64,000 nt of DNA, taken from NCBI RefSeq assembly GCF_008710705.1, contig NZ_VYRZ01000001.1, positions 682,001-746,000 of the forward strand. The letters are read 5' to 3'. Of this stretch, positions 62,875 to 64,000 are shown in pieces. Within the stretch, counting starts at the first letter, position 1. Every line of letters begins with the position of its first letter. Origin of the DNA: Microbacterium radiodurans. Its GTDB lineage: Bacteria > Actinomycetota > Actinomycetes > Actinomycetales > Microbacteriaceae. Below the pieces are notes generated by a model. That model had not been told where the DNA came from, ran no database searches, and saw only the letters and a program-made list of their open reading frames with translations. The translations under genes were made by a program, and so were the position numbers.

Positions 62875-64000
62875 TCACCGGGTGGCCTCTTCGAGCAGCT
62901 CGAGCACGTGCCGGTAGTCGGAGCCGGTCGCGCGGGTCATCCCGAGCTCGCACGTCCGGTTGCACGACGCGTGCGCGTCGGCGCCGAGCGCGCGCACCTC
63001 GGCGGCCTCGGCGGCGGTGGCCGAGGCCGTGAGCTCGGGATGCAGCATCCCGCGGTCGCCGGCGAAGGCGCAGCATCCCCACGCCTGCGGCACGACGACC
63101 TCTGCCGCGACCGCCTCGCCGAGCGTCCGCAGTGCGGGGTCGAGCCCGAGCTGGGTCGACGAACAGGTGGGATGCAGCACGAGAGACGGGATGCCGGGGG
63201 CGGGCACCGCGAGGCGCGGCAGCAGCTCGCGCACGGCGAACGCGACGACGTCTTCGACCCGGACCGCGGCGCCCGCATCGGCGAGCAGGTGCGCGAAGCC
63301 CTCGGTGCAGCTCGAGGCGTCGGTGACGACGGTCAGCTCGCCGTCGCGGGTCGCCTCACGCACGGTCGCGGCGACGCGTCGCAGCATGACCTCGCGGCCG
63401 TCGGCGAACCCCTTCGAGGTCCACGGTGTGCTGCAGCACAGGCTGTCCACTCCCGGCGGTACGACCATCCGGATCCCGGTGCGCTCGGCGAGCCGGCGGA
63501 CGGCCTCGGTCACTCCGATGCCGGCGCCGCCCTCCGCGGCGCCGAACATCGTGTTGACGCAGGCCGGCAGGTAGACCGCGATCGGATCGCCCGCCGGCGC
63601 GCCGACCGCCGCTCCGAGCCTCCCGCGCGACCGGCCGCCGCCGGGCAGGTCGGACGTGTAGCGCGGGACGCTCTCGCGGCCGAGCGCAGCGCGTGCGATG
63701 TCGGTGACGGCGCGGGTCGGTGCGGTCGGCAGAGCCTCCGCGGCGGTCAGGGCGAGCGCGGCGCCGCGGGTCACGGGCGCCCAGGCGCGAGCCGCCGCCG
63801 ACCACGCCGCCTCGGCGACCGGCTGACGGCGCTCGCGCCGCAGTCGCTTGACGAGATCGCCGGTGTTGATGAGTACCGGGCAGGCGGTCCGGCACATGCC
63901 GTCCGCGGCGCACGTGTCGACTCCGTCGTAGTCGAAGGCGCGCTCGAGCTCGGTGACGAGCTCGCCGTCACCGGCCGCCTCGGCCCGTGCGATCGCCCGG
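62875..64000 (-). CDS. FAD-binding and (Fe-S)-binding oxidoreductase, C-terminal part (partial)
   Basis: The frame is open to the window edge; about 374 residues are visible. DTCAADGMCRTACPV holds 4Fe-4S cysteines of the D-lactate dehydrogenase/GlpC type. Four CCG-like cysteine stretches follow: VYLPACVNTMFG, DSLCCSTPWT, VLHPTCSSTQLG and WGCCAFAGDRG. The missing upstream part should carry the FAD domain. It probably oxidises D-lactate or a similar 2-hydroxyacid to feed electrons to quinone. Next to the rhamnose genes it could use lactate from lactaldehyde, although that lactate would be the L form. Confidence 0.82.
   Translation of the reverse strand, partial: RAIARAEAAGDGELVTELERAFDYDGVDTCAADGMCRTACPVLINTGDLVKRLRRERRQPVAEAAWSAAARAWAPVTRGAALALTAAEALPTAPTRAVTDIARAALGRESVPRYTSDLPGGGRSRGRLGAAVGAPAGDPIAVYLPACVNTMFGAAEGGAGIGVTEAVRRLAERTGIRMVVPPGVDSLCCSTPWTSKGFADGREVMLRRVAATVREATRDGELTVVTDASSCTEGFAHLLADAGAAVRVEDVVAFAVRELLPRLAVPAPGIPSLVLHPTCSSTQLGLDPALRTLGEAVAAEVVVPQAWGCCAFAGDRGMLHPELTASATAAEAAEVRALGADAHASCNRTCELGMTRATGSDYRHVLELLEEATR

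Overview
The window is high-GC DNA with dense coding on both strands, ATGA or GTGA start/stop overlaps, GTG starts, Asp-Ala and Ala-Ser written as GGATGC/GCATCC, and gene families typical of Microbacteriaceae. A Microbacterium-like actinobacterium is the best guess from sequence alone. I see no rRNA, tRNA, CRISPR array, insertion sequence or prophage. The gene at each edge is cut by the window.

Layout. 1-2.5 kb: end of a haem-pathway oxidase, a three-gene membrane/stress cassette (YtxH-like, holin-X-like, DUF3618) and hemD. 2.5-8.4 kb: a small hypothetical, an ABC exporter pair, a 3-hydroxyisobutyryl-CoA hydrolase-like enzyme, a J-domain/NERD-like protein ending in a 10-bp tandem repeat, and a DacA-type carboxypeptidase. 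8.4-11.5 kb: a TPP riboswitch and ykoEDC (thiamine-precursor ECF transporter). 11.5-19.6 kb: acetyltransferases, a YjbR-like protein, a doubly broken DUF222/HNH gene with a degraded SOS-box-like site, a kinase-like gene, an enoyl-CoA hydratase/SDR pair, and two Cof-type HAD phosphatases flanking a homocysteine methyltransferase. 19.6-24.2 kb: a beta-glucoside system (licT, RAT/terminator, PTS IIBCA, phospho-beta-glucosidase). 24.2-33.2 kb: TSUP exporter, rlmN, aldo/keto reductase, NUDIX, RNase H, a very large wall-anchored phosphoesterase and a GNAT. 33.2-36.5 kb: a second TPP riboswitch with thiM-thiE-thiD/tenA. 36.6-42.7 kb: a LacI regulator, its probable operator, a sugar ABC importer and a GH51 arabinofuranosidase. 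42.7-48.3 kb: thioesterase, putA, aldo/keto reductase. 48.5-54.2 kb: an ATP-grasp/alpha-E/transglutaminase operon, a DHA2 exporter and a tiny acidic protein. 54.3-62.9 kb: a complete L-rhamnose operon with a divergent LacI regulator. 62.9-64 kb: a partial FAD/Fe-S dehydrogenase.

How the genes work together. Two TPP riboswitches tie precursor uptake (ykoEDC) to salvage (ThiM, ThiE, ThiD-TenA). Three sugar systems each carry their own visible control: antitermination for beta-glucosides, and LacI operators for arabinosides and for rhamnose. The rhamnose genes cover anomer exchange, isomerisation, kinase, aldolase and lactaldehyde oxidation in one overlapping run of genes, with an extra esterase-like gene whose role is unknown.

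The most notable non-coding signals are: (i) a repeated leaderless-start pattern, a TANNNT box 6-8 nt before the start codon at about 14 genes; (ii) a set of intergenic inverted or tandem repeats sharing a GGTGGC core, and another set sharing GGGTGGG; and (iii) a perfect 17-bp inverted repeat inside the coding sequence of the ThiD-TenA fusion. The best candidate for a poorly understood system is the ATP-grasp/alpha-E/transglutaminase operon. All gene calls are by inspection of translated sequence; no database search was run.
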